This document shows, piece after piece, positions 1 through 11,856 of a DNA stretch of 64,000 nucleotides. How positions within the stretch are numbered: position 1 is the first letter of the stretch; the number at the start of each line of letters is the position of its first letter. A program made the position numbers and the translations under genes. The notes under the pieces were generated by a model. It was not told the origin of the DNA, did no database searches, and was given only the letters and a program-made list of their open reading frames with translations. Source of the stretch: Prostheceraeus crozeri (Eukaryota > Platyhelminthes > Polycladida > Euryleptidae); assembly GCA_907163375.1 (NCBI GenBank), contig CAJQUW010001730.1, positions 297,364-361,363 on the forward strand, read 5' to 3'.

Positions 1-1199
1 TCAGAGCTCTTCTGAAGGACAATATCATAGAAATTAACAAAACCATAGAAAACCATATCTACTTCTATGGACAAGATACATTTTCGTGGATATAATTACA
101 TTGGTAATAGGACATTTGCCATAGATTTGGAAAAAGGCTATTTCATGAATCCAACGGACAAGAAAATCGTAGAAATCAGAGGCCGCGAATGTTTCATAGA
201 ATGTCTATTTACTGCATAATATTAAGTTCTTGCTCTAGTGCGAAGAACTGTAATGATATGTAATATTATCATATAATAATATAGTATTAATATCATGTTA
301 CTATTTTATAATGCTAATCAGGATTGGAATTAGCCGATCGGTCATTCTAATTAAGCCCATGTCAACGATTGACGAAATTTATTTTAGAATCAGTTATCTA
401 GTCAGTGAAAATAAAATTGCAACATTTTAGAAGCATGACAACATAATTTTTGTGATGCAAATATTGCGAATCACTTCTTGAAAATTATTCATCAAATCAT
501 TGTCAAAGCGGCTGGCAGAATCAGCATTTTAGGCACTTGGAATGACCGCTGCATCGCATGAGGAGAATTTATTAATTTTTGTAATTTCTGTTTTTCCTAA
601 CAGACACAGCTATATGGAAGTACGAGTACATTTATAAGTTTTAGATGTAAAAGTCAATTCATCACTGAGTTCACATCTGTATCTGCTTGGGGATTCTGAT
701 TGTAGATTAAATTTGGTTCTTCGTAATGAGTACCTAAAGTTTTCATAGTTGCTTTTACGACAGAAAGGCCACGTCGATATAATGATCATGCGCCAAATTC
801 ATAGACAATCATCTATTCAGTCTTAGTTCTAGTTTCAATCATCACTCGATCTCAAATAAAGTTTCCGGAATCGCATGCTCTCGCATAAATGAATTAAGAA
901 TTATGTGGTCGCTAGACTGTCAATCGCAAAAGTATTCCATAGCTTCAATTAGTTATTCTTAGTCAATCTTTTTCATACACGTTCAAATTATATTATCAAA
1001 GTACGAATATTTGTCAAATTATCTGATAGAGGATCAATTTGGACTGAAATTCATGAAAATCAGCGTCGTTGCGCTTCATCGGAAAATCGAAGGATGTTCA
1101 ACGGTCTAGGTTGAGCACCTGCCAGTCTTAATAAATAGGTTTCAAAGATGCTTAGTTCCGAACGCCAACGCTAAAAACTTGGCCGGTTCCAACCCTTAT
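1..1199. other. No recognisable feature
   Basis: AT-rich sequence with frequent stops in all frames. I see no gene, no repeat with obvious ends and no structured RNA. Confidence 0.6.
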
Positions 1200-1640
1200 A
1201 TGTAAAATATTTATAATGATATAGTATAACATAATTTATAATATAATGTAATTTATTATAATATAATACGATAATAATATAATACAATGTGATGTAACAT
1301 GATATAAAGTAACATAGTACAGTGTAATATAGTGTAATATAATGAAATGAAATAAGTATAACATAATATAGTGTAGGACAATATAATGAGAAATATAATT
1401 TAATGCAATGTAATATAATGTAATTTATTATAATATAATACGATAATAATATAATACAATGTGATGTAACATGATATAAAGTAACATAGTACAGTGTAAT
1501 ATAATGAAATGAAATAAGTATAACATAATACAATATGATGTAATATAGTGTAGGACAATATAATGAAAAATGCAATTTAATGCAATGTAATATAATGTAA
1601 TTTAATATAGTATTTTATAGTATAACATAGTGTAATATAA
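1200..1640. repeat. AT-rich degenerate tandem repeat
   Basis: The stretch is built from variants of TAATATAATGTAA. A longer block of roughly 80 bp (starting GTAATTTATTATAATATAA) occurs at about 1248 and again about 174 bp further on, so the short repeat has a higher-order duplication. An open frame on the minus strand across it is only a product of the TAT-rich composition. Confidence 0.8.
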
Positions 1641-2180
1641 TATAATGTTGAACTCAATGAGTTCAATACATGCATGTAGATTGTAAAGCAAGAACCACTT
1701 TTTTGTAAAGCAAGAATGGACTGCTAAAAATGCAAATAAACTACATTATCATTCATTCACTTGCCGGTGAACTCATTGTCTTGCTAGAGAAGACATGAAA
1801 CCCTTCGGTTGAGTCCTGTGTTCAAAATAACAGAGAAAAACCGCTCAGCTATTTCCCAGCGCGTTGGGAATTGAGCTTCAGTTGAAATCGATTATCGACT
1901 GCTGAAGGTTTTATGAAATTGAACATCAGAGTCTTCATTTGGATAATGTATTCTCAGTGCATTGACTTCAATTACACTGTATGCTAAACCGCAATGTACT
2001 AACTGCTTCACATCCAAAAAAGTATATGAACTATTCAGAAGTAAATAAATATTTCAAAAATGGTAAAACCAAATGAACTCTCGCAACATAGACTGGACAG
2101 AAGAGAAAATACGCGACTTATGTACACCTAACACAATTGATTCGAAGGAACAATATCTAAAAAAGTTCAACAATAAATAC
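1641..2180. other. No recognisable feature
   Basis: Ordinary AT-rich DNA between the simple repeat and the Penelope-like remnant. I could not extend the reverse transcriptase similarity into it. Confidence 0.5.
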
Positions 2181-2324
2181 ACTAAAAATGAATCAAATTA
2201 ATCGATATTCTCGACAAAGTAATTTCATTCATTTTTCATGCTGCGATTTTCATAATTCCGCTTCTTTTCAGCTTCGTGTTGAGCTATTATATCATGATAA
2301 ATCTTCTTCATCATGATAAACTTC

Positions 2325-3577
2325 TTTTGTTATTGCGCCACTTGACAAAGCGGCTAATAATTTTGCCGCTATTTCTAAAGAAACTCATATATGAATATCA
2401 TGTTAGAAGAATTAGGTTTCGAATTGCAAAGTTTGACGCCTGTGGGCAATATAACATATTCTGTTTCTTCGGAAAGATTGTGGAAGTTGTAGAACGGCAC
2501 TGTTCTTTTATTAAGTCTTTTAGCATAAATTGTTGTGATGATTGTAAAAAGTTTCCGAATTTGTTTTGTATCCCTAAGTTTCACAAATCTCCTTATAAGT
2601 TCAGGTTCATAGCTGGAGCACGCAAATGTGCGAGTACGCAATTGTCTATTGTTCTTAATAATGGCCTGTCGTTGATATGAGACTTTTTTTAGACTTTATT
2701 GTGAAACCATAAGAAAGAATATTGGTTTCCGTTGTTTTTGGAGTGCAAAGTCGACTGAAGAATGTTTACATGCAGCAAATAATAGTGATGTCTTTTCAAT
2801 AAAAGTTTACGATTTTTCTACGTTGTATACCAACCTCTACCATGATGATATTATTGTACATTTGTTTGAAATATTGGAGTTAGTTTTCAACTCCAAGCCA
2901 AGAAAATTCCTATGATTTGGCTTTAATGACATTTTTTGCTTGTAAAACATGAAATTATATTTGTTTTAGTTTGGGAAAGTTTAAAGCCGCAATTAAGTTT
3001 GTTATTTCGGAGGTTTTTGTTGTTTTCGGTGGCTTAGTGTTTAAACAAGAAAAGGTATACCTATGGGGGTAACTGTAGTCTATTATTGGCTGATTTGATT
3101 TTGTGTCACTATGAGTTTGTTCTCATGAAGTCATTGTTTTCGGATAAGTTTGGACTAGCTACACTGTTGTCGAACACCACACGTTACATAGATAATATCT
3201 GTTTGTTCAACTATCAACATTTCGATACTTTGTTAACTAGAATTTATCCCCCTGATTTGAAAGCAGACAGAAATGAGACCAATAACACGTCCGTTCAATA
3301 CCTTGGTGTTAAGTTGAGCGTTAATCATGATGGATTGCACACATTCGTTTTTCATAGAGTGGAACAATTTTCTTTTAATTTTATAATATTTGCTTTTACG
3401 GAAAGTCTTCTTCCTCTTCATATCAGTGCGAATGTATTTGCCAGTCAAGTTTTAAGGTATCTAAAAATTTTTTCGGATCTGCAGTATGCCATTGCCACAG
3501 TTAAAAGTACTTTTGATATTTTCGTGAAGCGTGGTTATAAAGCTTGTAAACTTATAAAGTGTATTGAGAGATGGTAA
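2325..3577 (+). pseudogene. Penelope-like reverse transcriptase, broken
   Basis: Recognisable blocks occur in order: DKAANNFAAISKE near 2345, EELGFELQSLTPVGN near 2410, PKFHKSPYKFRFIAGARK near 2575-2630, YDFSTLYTNL near 2810, a GIPMGG-like block near 3060, and RYIDNICLFN near 3185 (the catalytic YxDD region, here YIDN). The C-terminal thumb region follows to a stop at 3577. All blocks have direct counterparts in the copy at 16.5-22.1 kb. The reading frame is broken several times, so no full protein can be made. The YIDN in place of YIDD also argues for a dead copy. Confidence 0.65.
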
Positions 3578-3684
3578 AATATGCACATTTTTGTTTTATT
3601 CAAGTTTGGTTTACATTCTGCCAATGAGTTATCTATCCTGTGTGGCTTTGGTTAAAGTTGTTATCGATAGTGTTACTGTGTATG

Positions 3685-3748
3685 GGGTCCGCCAGCTAGG
3701 GTTTGAGCGTACAATATGTTAAAGGACCCGAAACGCGACCTAGCTGGC
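3685..3748 (+). ncRNA. Kink-turn/pseudoknot RNA motif, copy 1
   Basis: Three helices can be read directly. A: GGGTCC 3685-3690 pairs with GGACCC 3724-3729. B: GCCAGCTAGG 3691-3700 pairs perfectly with CCTAGCTGGC 3739-3748. C: GCGT 3707-3710 pairs with ACGC 3733-3736. Between B and C lie GTTT-GA on one side and GA on the other, which is the layout of a kink-turn with tandem G-A pairs. The 5' strand A pairs with the loop of the B-C hairpin, making an H-type pseudoknot. It starts about 107 nt after the reverse transcriptase stop. The same helices with different bases occur at 11857 and 22024. No known ribozyme consensus that I remember fits. Confidence 0.7.
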
Positions 3749-3862
3749 CATCTTGTTGATGAGCCTCTTCTTTTCGATTTTTGTTAGCCTTTCTGGACTG
3801 TTCACATCTTGTTTATTTCGTTTTATTGTTATGTGCGCCTATTGTTTTATTTTTTATATGTA

Positions 3863-4531
3863 CACTGTAAATCGCTCAATACCAATCACATGCATAACAA
3901 AAAATTGAATGATGTCTAAAGTATGTTGATTTAAGGCCTTTGTCAATAAAGATCACACTAATGTTGCATGGTAGGCCTACTTGCTACTTTTTTGTAAGTA
4001 GTGAGATAATGACATTCATGAGTCAAACTTATAATACTGATACATGTAAGTCTACGGCATTTCATTAATAATCAATCACTATTAAACCATCAACAATTAT
4101 GAATTATGTAATCTTGAAATTAAGCATATTATCAATCCGAAATAGAAACACATTATAATTCATCAACGCAAAAATGAGTTGATATTAATCAACTTGGTTC
4201 ATAAAGTGGATCTAACCAAGCGTCATGCTAGGCAAGTAGTAACGACGACATAACCATACTCGTAGAGTCGTACGAATGAGGAAGAATTTGCATCGGATCT
4301 CGTATATAAAACATGCCAACAACTCGTATTTCAGTGTAAAACAGCCAATCACATTTAGAAGAGTTCGTATCGCTACATGCCAATCACATACGAAAGTAAG
4401 TGAGGCTTCGTATGAAAAACATACCAGATCTCTGTAAACGTACGATAATCTCGTATCAAATGTTAGTTTCAAATTGTACTTGAATTTGGTACATGTTTGT
4501 ATGTAATTTTCGTATCCAGCGATTTACAGTG
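3863..4531. mobile_element. MITE, CACTG-ended (EnSpm/CACTA-like), 669 bp
   Basis: Left end CACTGTAAATCGCT and right end AGCGATTTACAGTG form a terminal inverted repeat. The flanks are TA on both sides (3861-3862 and 4532-4533), a 2-bp target duplication. There is no transposase inside. The right 250 bp resembles the MITE at 53040-53311, including CGTATCCAGCGATTTAC at the end and the internal phrases CAATCACAT, ACATACGAA and ACATACCA. Ends of the form CACTG with 2-3 bp duplications are typical of metazoan EnSpm/CACTA elements. Confidence 0.75.
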
Positions 4532-6744
4532 TAGGAGTGTGCAAGTATCTAATTACCCGTTGACCGGCGTGAACACCTATCAGTCCTTTGTAGGACTAAC
4601 ATTATTAACTATTGTGTATGTACATTAACCTGACTTTTTCCTTGATCAAGTATGATGAAGAGTGGGGATTGGTTTATGTCAAAGAAGCATCTATCAAATG
4701 CTGTCAACGCTCCTCGAAACTGTTTCATATCCCGAATCACAAGCTTACCCACAAGAACAAATGCAATGATGTTCAGAAACGTCTACATTTGAAGCCTCTT
4801 TCTCAGACGAGTGTTAAAGAGAAACGCTTGTCGGTATCAATGATTCATAGATCTTCCGGGAGATATCAAGGATTGTTTATGACAGCAGAATGCTCCTGCA
4901 CTGACAAATCTTGGAATCATATGCACCTTGTCTTCACTTATTATTGAGATTAATTTCTCGCCGATCGACTGAAAATGAATTATGGTTTTGGCATGCCATG
5001 CACAATGATTTGGAGATCTTTGCGAAGGATGCTTTGAGTGCATGTGATGATAAACAATGGTTCTCCAATCATCTTGGGATCTACATGTACCTTCAATGCC
5101 GCTTTCTCTTTGGGGAGGAATAGCATTGTCTTATAGCAAATCAAATTTACGCAAATTTCCTGCAATCCTTTTTGTATCGGTTGTAAAACATCGTGGTCAG
5201 TTTCAAGCAATGTGAATATCGTTCTGCACATCATTTTTCAAGTCCCTTTCTCATTATACTACTTTTAATCACTTTGTTAGATGCACTGTGTGCGCAGTAT
5301 GAAGCATCATTCTATCACTGCCATCCACTTCAATGCCTTCCATGCAATTGAGTGCCAACAGAGCATAGGTGTGAAAATGTGCTAATTTTAGGCTTACATG
5401 CTTGCCCAAACCTCTTTGTTGATAAATAATGTGAGCAATATCAAACAAAATTTTCGAAGTTGTCTGTAGAAGATATCCATCATGTGTGTTAGATATTCCG
5501 TTTAATACGCTTTCCAATGTACAGGAAAATTATATCACTATTTCCGCTTATTGTTCTATGCCATCAAACAAGATGTTTATTTTCCATGATTGGCTACTAA
5601 GTCACTCAAGGCAACCATAATTTCGGTACACAATGTCACAAAATGCGGAATGGTTTATTTGAATACTTTCCTTTGTTTGAGTATTTTTTAATAATGTTAT
5701 CCTTTTTTATCATCAGAAATTAAACTTGCTGGATTTCTTACAAACAACTAATTTCTTAAAAAAAGATAGTACATCTTTCTAGACATAAAGCCTGAGATAA
5801 CAAAGGCTATGCCTAAGCCTGCGTGACACAGAAAATGCAAGATAGAAGCAAAAGAAATTAAGACTCAAAGTAACGCGGTGACCCAGCCAGAACCAACTCA
5901 TGCCTGCTAATCTAATTTCCTTGAATATATTCATTTCATCGAAAAAAAGTGTAAAATAGCCGGAACAAGGTTGCTTGACCGTTGATCATTGCTTGCTCAA
6001 TCATGTACAAGTTTTGAGCTGTTTATTTCCTCTATTTTGAAGTTGTCGTCTCTTTCCAACTATTTAGACTGACATTGTAGCGATGCGATCTTCTTATCTG
6101 AAATTTCGCTTCAAATCCACCTACATGACTGACGATGATGTTCTCTTAGAGCTCAAGCGGATGCTCTCTAACCATAATGGAGGTCAAGTGGTTTCATCAG
6201 CATGGTCTGACAGCAGATTCTGACAACTTTATCCACAGAGGTTTTCAATAAGTGAGACAATAGTCTGACAAAATTGACTTTGAACTGCAAAAGATGAATG
6301 ATTTAGAACTTGATATCTTTTAACAGGTACTCATAGGTACGAAATACAGAGTCTTAATGATGATAATTTGATAAGCGATTTGTCAATCTTTTTGAAGAGA
6401 TCATCCAGAGAAGTCAATCATTAATTTGACACTTCAGTACTGATTATTTCAACTATTGTGACACTCTAGAGAGGATTTTATGGCCTAGGTTTACATCTTT
6501 GTGCGAAATGTGGCAGCGTATTCAAATGCCAATTATACTTGACATTTTTGGAAGTTCCTGCGGCAATGAGTCCTCCTTTGTTAGCAATTGTAGGAGGATA
6601 ACTAAAAATGTAGTTATGAATTGAAACAATTATCTTTTTAAAGACATTTGACAGCCACCTTTTCTGAGTAAACTTTTCTTTCTGTGGCACAGCACAATAG
6701 TTACAGTAAAGTGCGTTTGTTTGATAATTGTTGGAATCCACCAA
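4532..6744. other. No recognisable gene; unassigned open frames
   Basis: Several overlapping open frames of 60-110 codons occur on both strands at 4612-5520. On the minus strand, 5269-5517 and 4980-5234 read like compositionally normal protein (the first contains ILFDIAHIIYQQRGLGKHVS), but I recognise no family and see no joined gene. The remainder has nothing I can name. Confidence 0.4.
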
Positions 6745-7440
6745 AACGCAGTATGTACTGCAGGGTTTGAACCAGCCGGGTTTTTGGCGGCCTGCGTCAT
6801 CAAGAACGGCCGGTCGGGGATGGGACGTTGGTTGACATCTCTGTACCGGTTGGTTAAGGCATTGATCGTCAGATATTATTTGGTAAACTTATGCCATTAT
6901 TCAATTTCCACATAGCATGCAAAGAATGCATGAATGGTGACCCTACCGTTACTCTGTATAAGCGAGAGTTACCTTTTGCAACACAACATTACACAATGCA
7001 ATTATTCGCACTTTGATAATATGTTTTGTGCGATGAGCAGTAATACTCGAAATGACTTATTTGCTAGTTTAATGAGTTGTAGGCCTAGGCCTACTTCATA
7101 TGTTATAGTAATGTTAACTGCATTTTCAGTGTCAATCAAACACAACCGAATTGAAAACAGATCATCAAAATAATAACCCAAACGGGCATTGATGTAATAA
7201 TAGCATTGATACAATGCAGATATGATATGCGTATATCTACATGTATATCCCGCCTCCACAAGAAAGCTTTAAGCGGTCAACAAGTTCCAATAGGCTATAA
7301 TAAGTTTTCAGGCGATAAAATTTCCGAGATGAATAATTTGATCACTGACTGTACTGATGTTGCGAAACGTTTTGTCTGCTACGAGCAAACTTGACTGATC
7401 GTGATTCACTAAATTGACATTTATTTCTTCAATTCTGAGG
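6745..7440. other. No recognisable gene
   Basis: The stretch 6760-6850 is richer in GC than its surroundings and holds a GGGTTTGAACC word resembling an inverted tRNA B box, but no cloverleaf. Otherwise nothing. Confidence 0.4.
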
Positions 7441-7461
7441 GAATTCTACCCCCCCCCATCG

Positions 7462-7571
7462 CACGAACTCTCGTTGAGCGCTCGTCGAAAGTTTCGGAAA
7501 CGAACCTTGAAATGTCCATCACTTAGGCTCGTGCCCGAGCTTTCGATGAGCGCTCAACGAGTGTTCGTGTA
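7462..7571. repeat. Inverted repeat around GAGCGCTC
   Basis: The left arm CGAACTCTCGTTGAGCGCTC and following bases are mirrored by TTTCGATGAGCGCTCAACGA from about 7543, giving a hairpin of nearly 30 bp with a loop of about 45 nt. The palindrome GAGCGCTC appears once more at about 7775 in ACGAGCGCTCGCG, so this is probably part of a small repeat family. Confidence 0.6.
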
Positions 7572-7589
7572 CGAACGTTCATAATAGTC

Positions 7590-8918
7590 TTTTTAGAAGC
7601 TTTCTTCATTTACAAAGATTTTGACTTGATTCGTTTAAAAGGTCAATCGGCTGTTAAGTTACTGTCAAACTAACTAATTGTCTTTAATTAGCTATCAGTT
7701 TCTTCAATATATTTGATATCTGAGCTTGACTATGTATCTAATTATGATAAAGCACATAGGCCAAACGTTCGACGAGCGCTCGCGTACGAATGCTGAAAAT
7801 AGTCAGAATCTCATTCTGCGTCTTTGTACTAAATTGATGTATTCTATAGCAAGTCAGGTAGCAAATTACTATAAAATCAGTATGATTAACCACTCCTCCT
7901 AATTTGAAACTATTAGTACAAAAACATTTTTCAAAAAAAGTTATAAACAGAACTCTGCCTATATTTGCAGCTCTACATGCATAATTGATGTTCAGTAGAA
8001 AATTGTTCTCCTCCTGGTAATGGCTTTTTAGTTTTTACGACAAAGTGTAAGAGAAAAGATATTCAAAATAAAATTTACTAGATAAAATCTTCAAAATTAT
8101 AAAAAGCAATTTAACTCAATGCCATAAAAAATCATACAGCATGGAAATATTGAAAAGTATTTGAACATATCAGAATACCACTTCAGACAAAAAATTATAA
8201 GTGCGCTTAACAAGAAACGTTGCTAGCTGCACAATGGTGAAATTATTATAGAAAAGCAGTTGATGCTCAATTATGACAATGTAGATCAATTTTGCATGAA
8301 ATGTGCATGCAGGCCTACATGGTATCTAATTGTTCATCACTGAAAATAAATGTGAGGCAAAACAACACTTTTGACATCTCGAGGCCTATCATACCGACTA
8401 TTTTCAAGAGACGACGATTGGAAGAGAAAGTAGCACTGGACAGCATGCAATAAAAGCATCAGATAATAGAATGAGAGCCAAAAAAACAAAGCAGAGTTAC
8501 CGTCATGCGCTCGAAGTTGGTCGAGAGATGTTGATGAATATCACCCAGACGTACTAGCACAAAACTGAGTGGCCGTCATTCTATTGAAATGTTCTTAATT
8601 TAATGACATGTTATCCAGTATACGGACATCGACATTCAGACAACTATATGAGTATCCAGTTTTACATCTTCTCCTAATGTATCACTTAAAAAGGATAGGT
8701 AAAAGCCCTCAAGATGTTAAAAGTTGTTGTTTTGTCTGCAGTTCTCCGCGAAAATTTTAATGGTCAATCGTCATTTCAATTGATCATCATTGGACAAGCA
8801 ATATACGGTACATCAAGTAGCAAGTTCATGAACAATATCAGGAAGAATAAAAAGGATAGTCTTCGATCACAAATCATTAGTTTTTTTTAGAATCAGAATC
8901 ATCTGAAATTAACACATT
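7590..8918. other. No recognisable feature
   Basis: AT-rich DNA without coding trace. The last 40 bases contain a second copy of AATCAGAATCATCTGAA, a local duplication of the end of the neighbouring minus-strand exon. Confidence 0.5.
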
Positions 8919-9412
8919 TTAATCACAAGAATCAGAATCATCTGAAGTTGACACACTTTTATCACTATCTGTCTCGGCATCTGCGTTACAAAGCAAGTCA
9001 ATGTCGGGATGATATGTTATCGAATCATCAACAAGGCCAAGTTCTGGATGCCTTGATCGGAATGTCTTGGACTCTGCTCGATTTTTGAGGACTTTATTGC
9101 GTTGGAGAGTGAAGAAATTATCTCCTCTTGAGATACTCGGGTGACGTGCGCGCTCGTTGTCAATATGGCGCGGTACATATTTGGAACGTGGTCCAATAAA
9201 TTGTATTTCTTACAATGTGTCCTCCCCTGACCAGAAAAATATTGCCACAAATATACTGGAGCTACTGCATATAAGCACTTTCGAATCAAACTTTTTACAT
9301 TTGCCGTCATGGTCCGGCTGGGAGCAAGTTCACACATGCAGTTGACCAACGCTCTTCTGCGACGAATAACGGTCTTCGAAGACCCAGAAAATTCACGATC
9401 CTTTGCAATCAT
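8919..9412 (-). pseudogene. DUF4806-like C-terminal exon with acidic tail
   Basis: Read on the minus strand, a splice acceptor (ATTCCAG just above 9412) opens an exon with ALVNCMCELAPSRTM, followed by KSLIRKCLYAVAPVYLW and YFSGQGRTHCKKYNLLDHV, the pattern of a DUF4806 domain (a domain of unknown function common in invertebrate proteins and in transposon-associated genes). After a frame change near 9085 it continues through HPELGLVDDSITYHPDIDLL and ends in the acidic, serine-rich tail DSDKSVSTSDDSDSCD with a stop at 8919-8921. The matching N-terminal exon lies 4.2 kb upstream at 13647-13976. The pair sits just behind a CACTA-like transposase, so I take it for a transposon gene rather than a host gene. 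Confidence 0.5.
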
Positions 9413-9514
9413 CTGGAATTAAATCAAATCTGTTTATCGGATCTGTTCATTTATAAGTGAAACAGCATAATGAATAATAATGTATTCAATAGGACTTGGT
9501 TGTTCATTAATTTG

Positions 9515-9721
9515 TTTTCTTTTGTTGGGAAACCAAGTAAACAAGATGGTAGTAGTTTCAGTTTCATTACATGTAGGCACCCTACTTTATTAATTTCGTC
9601 CTCCTCTTATGCCATCATCAGAAATACGATGATGGCCCAAGGGGAGGCCGAAATTAATAGAGTATTAAAACTGGAACTATTACCATCTTGTTTACTTGGT
9701 TTCCGAACAAAAACATTATAT
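9515..9721. repeat. Snapback (near-perfect palindrome) element
   Basis: GGAAACCAAGTAAACAAGAT at 9529 is mirrored by ATCTTGTTTACTTGGTTTCC ending near 9706, and the inner parts keep pairing (TTATTAATTTCG with CGAAATTAATAGA; GCCATCATC with GATGATGGC around the centre). The stem is about 85-100 bp with almost no loop. It lies in the interval that would be the intron between the two DUF4806-like exons. No target duplication could be fixed. Confidence 0.75.
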
Positions 9722-9724
9722 AAC

Positions 9725-11690
9725 AATGTAGCACCAAGTTCAACCAAATGTCACCGAAATTACTCAAGCATATTACTATATTGGTAAAATCTAGTTCAAT
9801 ATTCAAGATTGTAATCTCTAGGCAACATTATCCCGTATTTTCTATTCGTATGTATATCTACAGGTAACTTTATACACTGCAGATAAATAAGATAAATTTG
9901 TCATAGAAAAAGCAGTCAACCGACGAGGATATCGTATTTCACTAGGTACTTACATGTATATGAAAGAAATCCCAGGAGAAAAAATAATTTTATATGTCGT
10001 CATAATAATTTTTATACACTTACGTCGTCAATTCTGGTTAGGATTGGTAAACCCAGTGCTGCCATGCACTGCTGGTAATTAGTCTCTTATCTAATTTCCT
10101 TATTGCTGCTTGCCATACGCTTTATACATTTTATTGTAAATTCGGTGTCAGGATCCTCCTCGACTTCACCAGTTTGTTGTCGGAAGAGGCAGTCGATATT
10201 TGATTCTAAGATATCCTGTCGGGCAGCCAACGCTCAAACTGATTGAATATTTCATCCGTTTTTGCCTGAGATGATAAATTCATTCGTAACAAAACATCGC
10301 TGTCATTAAAATCAGCTACAGAAGATGAATGAAATTAGCCGAAAACACAAATCACACGTTTAGACGCAGAATCTTTATCGCATTTTTTATCAACTGAACG
10401 CACAATTGGCAAGCCAACTTATTCTGAATTTAATTTGTACATTAAGATATACTTACTGGTTCAATCCAACTATTTGACGCACATTGAATCTGTAGTTAAA
10501 TGACACAATTTGATGAACAGCTGACAGATACAAATGCTTTCCGAAGTCTACTTACACTTATTGACTAGCCAATTTTACACCTACAAATGCTTGAGTCACC
10601 ACCAATGACCTAGAAAACCTACTCTACACTTATTGAATTGTTAGTTAATCCATTTTGCAACGCAAAGGCGATTCTTTGATTCTATTTTTGCTTCTCATTA
10701 TTTACATATTATAACGATTGCAAATTTCCTAATTTTTTCAAACATTATCATCAAGTAAATAATTGACACACAAAAAATACGTTTCTACAAGCGAAAGGTC
10801 ATCGCACACACTTCTATATTATATGTAGGTGTCTGCTTGCACCTTATATATATGCATAATATATCTTCACGGCAGTTACCATCAAATAAATAGTTATTTC
10901 ACACAAAAACGTACGTATATGTGTGCATAGATGCGTGCACATGCATGGATATATGCGAAATGGCCTTGAAATACTCCATTGCTTTCCTACATTTCTATTG
11001 TCTGTGCTAGACCCTTTGATGATTTATATGTATTTATAGAATTTGAATCAGTTATTTCGTATAGCATCTTCTGTACTATATACTTTTCTCTCTGTTTAGT
11101 ATCGTGAACAGGCCGGTTGGCAAAGCTTTTGAGTTTACTTTATAGCATAATTCTAGCAGCAAGGGTTGCTGTTTTTCTTTTTTCTAGTGATTGATTTAAA
11201 TACATGTAGTACCACAAATTATATGAAAACTTACTTTAATTTGATTCAGCAATGTTATCACATCCTTTTTGTCATCGTCGGGCTCATTTCGGCAGTGCTC
11301 ATATGTGGAAACACATGCGGTCTCAAATGAGTTAGCACACAATAATTACTTCGTGTCACCAGTTGGCAATATGTTAGGAATAGGAGGAGATTCGTTGTTG
11401 TCCATTGTTACAATCTTTTTGTACTATAAAAGGAGCGGCAGTCGATATCGTGTCGATGTCTGTAAATAAAACATAGTTATATTGATCAAGGATGCGTAAT
11501 GTGAGTTTGGTGCGATTTATATAAATGTAAGCCTAAAGCCGTTGTAGATGTCGTCGTATGAAGGCATGTACTGAGAAAATCCTAACCTGTCATAACAATT
11601 TTCTAGTCAAGTTTGGATATTTCTCAGCCAGGCAGCTGACATCGCAGTGCGCATTTTAAACAATAAAATGAACACCGTTTTTTTATTGGT
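9725..11690. other. No recognisable gene
   Basis: AT-rich. A weak local duplication (CTACTTACACTTATTGA near 10550 and CTACTCTACACTTATTGA near 10620) and a repeated ATCAAATAAATA...CACACAAAAA phrase at 10750 and 10885 are the only structures seen. Confidence 0.5.
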
Positions 11691-11856
11691 TATACCATTT
11701 CAGTATTTCACACACATATTTTAGTTTGTTTTGATTGTATCCGTCTTTTGCGGTTGTTTTATTTTTGTTTTTACTATTACTATCAGTATTACTTATTATT
11801 ACACATATCACTACTGTAGTAATTTTAGAATGCCAGCCGCATATAAGTTTATGCGG

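Larger units (their letters stand above)
2190..3862 (+). mobile_element. Penelope-like retroelement, decayed copy 1
   Basis: Plus-strand remains of a reverse transcriptase element with its 3' untranslated tail and a structured RNA at the tail (3685-3748). The body matches, segment by segment, the better copy at 16.5-22.1 kb. A 669-bp MITE is inserted directly after the tail at 3863. The left border is not defined; recognisable coding starts near 2330. I assign it to Penelope-like elements from the general layout of the protein (N-terminal KAANN block, PKxHKxP block, a YxDD-type centre); the exact clade is not certain. Confidence 0.65.

Noticed and set aside
1171-1575. A 134-codon frame on the minus strand
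   Set aside because: It is an artefact of the TAATATAATG repeat, giving only Tyr, Ile, Leu, His and Thr.
3685-3748. Classical HDV-like ribozyme
   Set aside because: The P1/P2 pseudoknot order fits, but there is no P4, the joining segment GAAACGCGA does not match J4/2, and a P3 hairpin is absent in copy 1. Kept only as a loose analogy.
6755-6860. tRNA or tRNA-derived SINE
   Set aside because: GGGTTTGAACC resembles an inverted B box and GGTTGGTTAAGGC an A box, but they lie in opposite orientations and no cloverleaf can be drawn.
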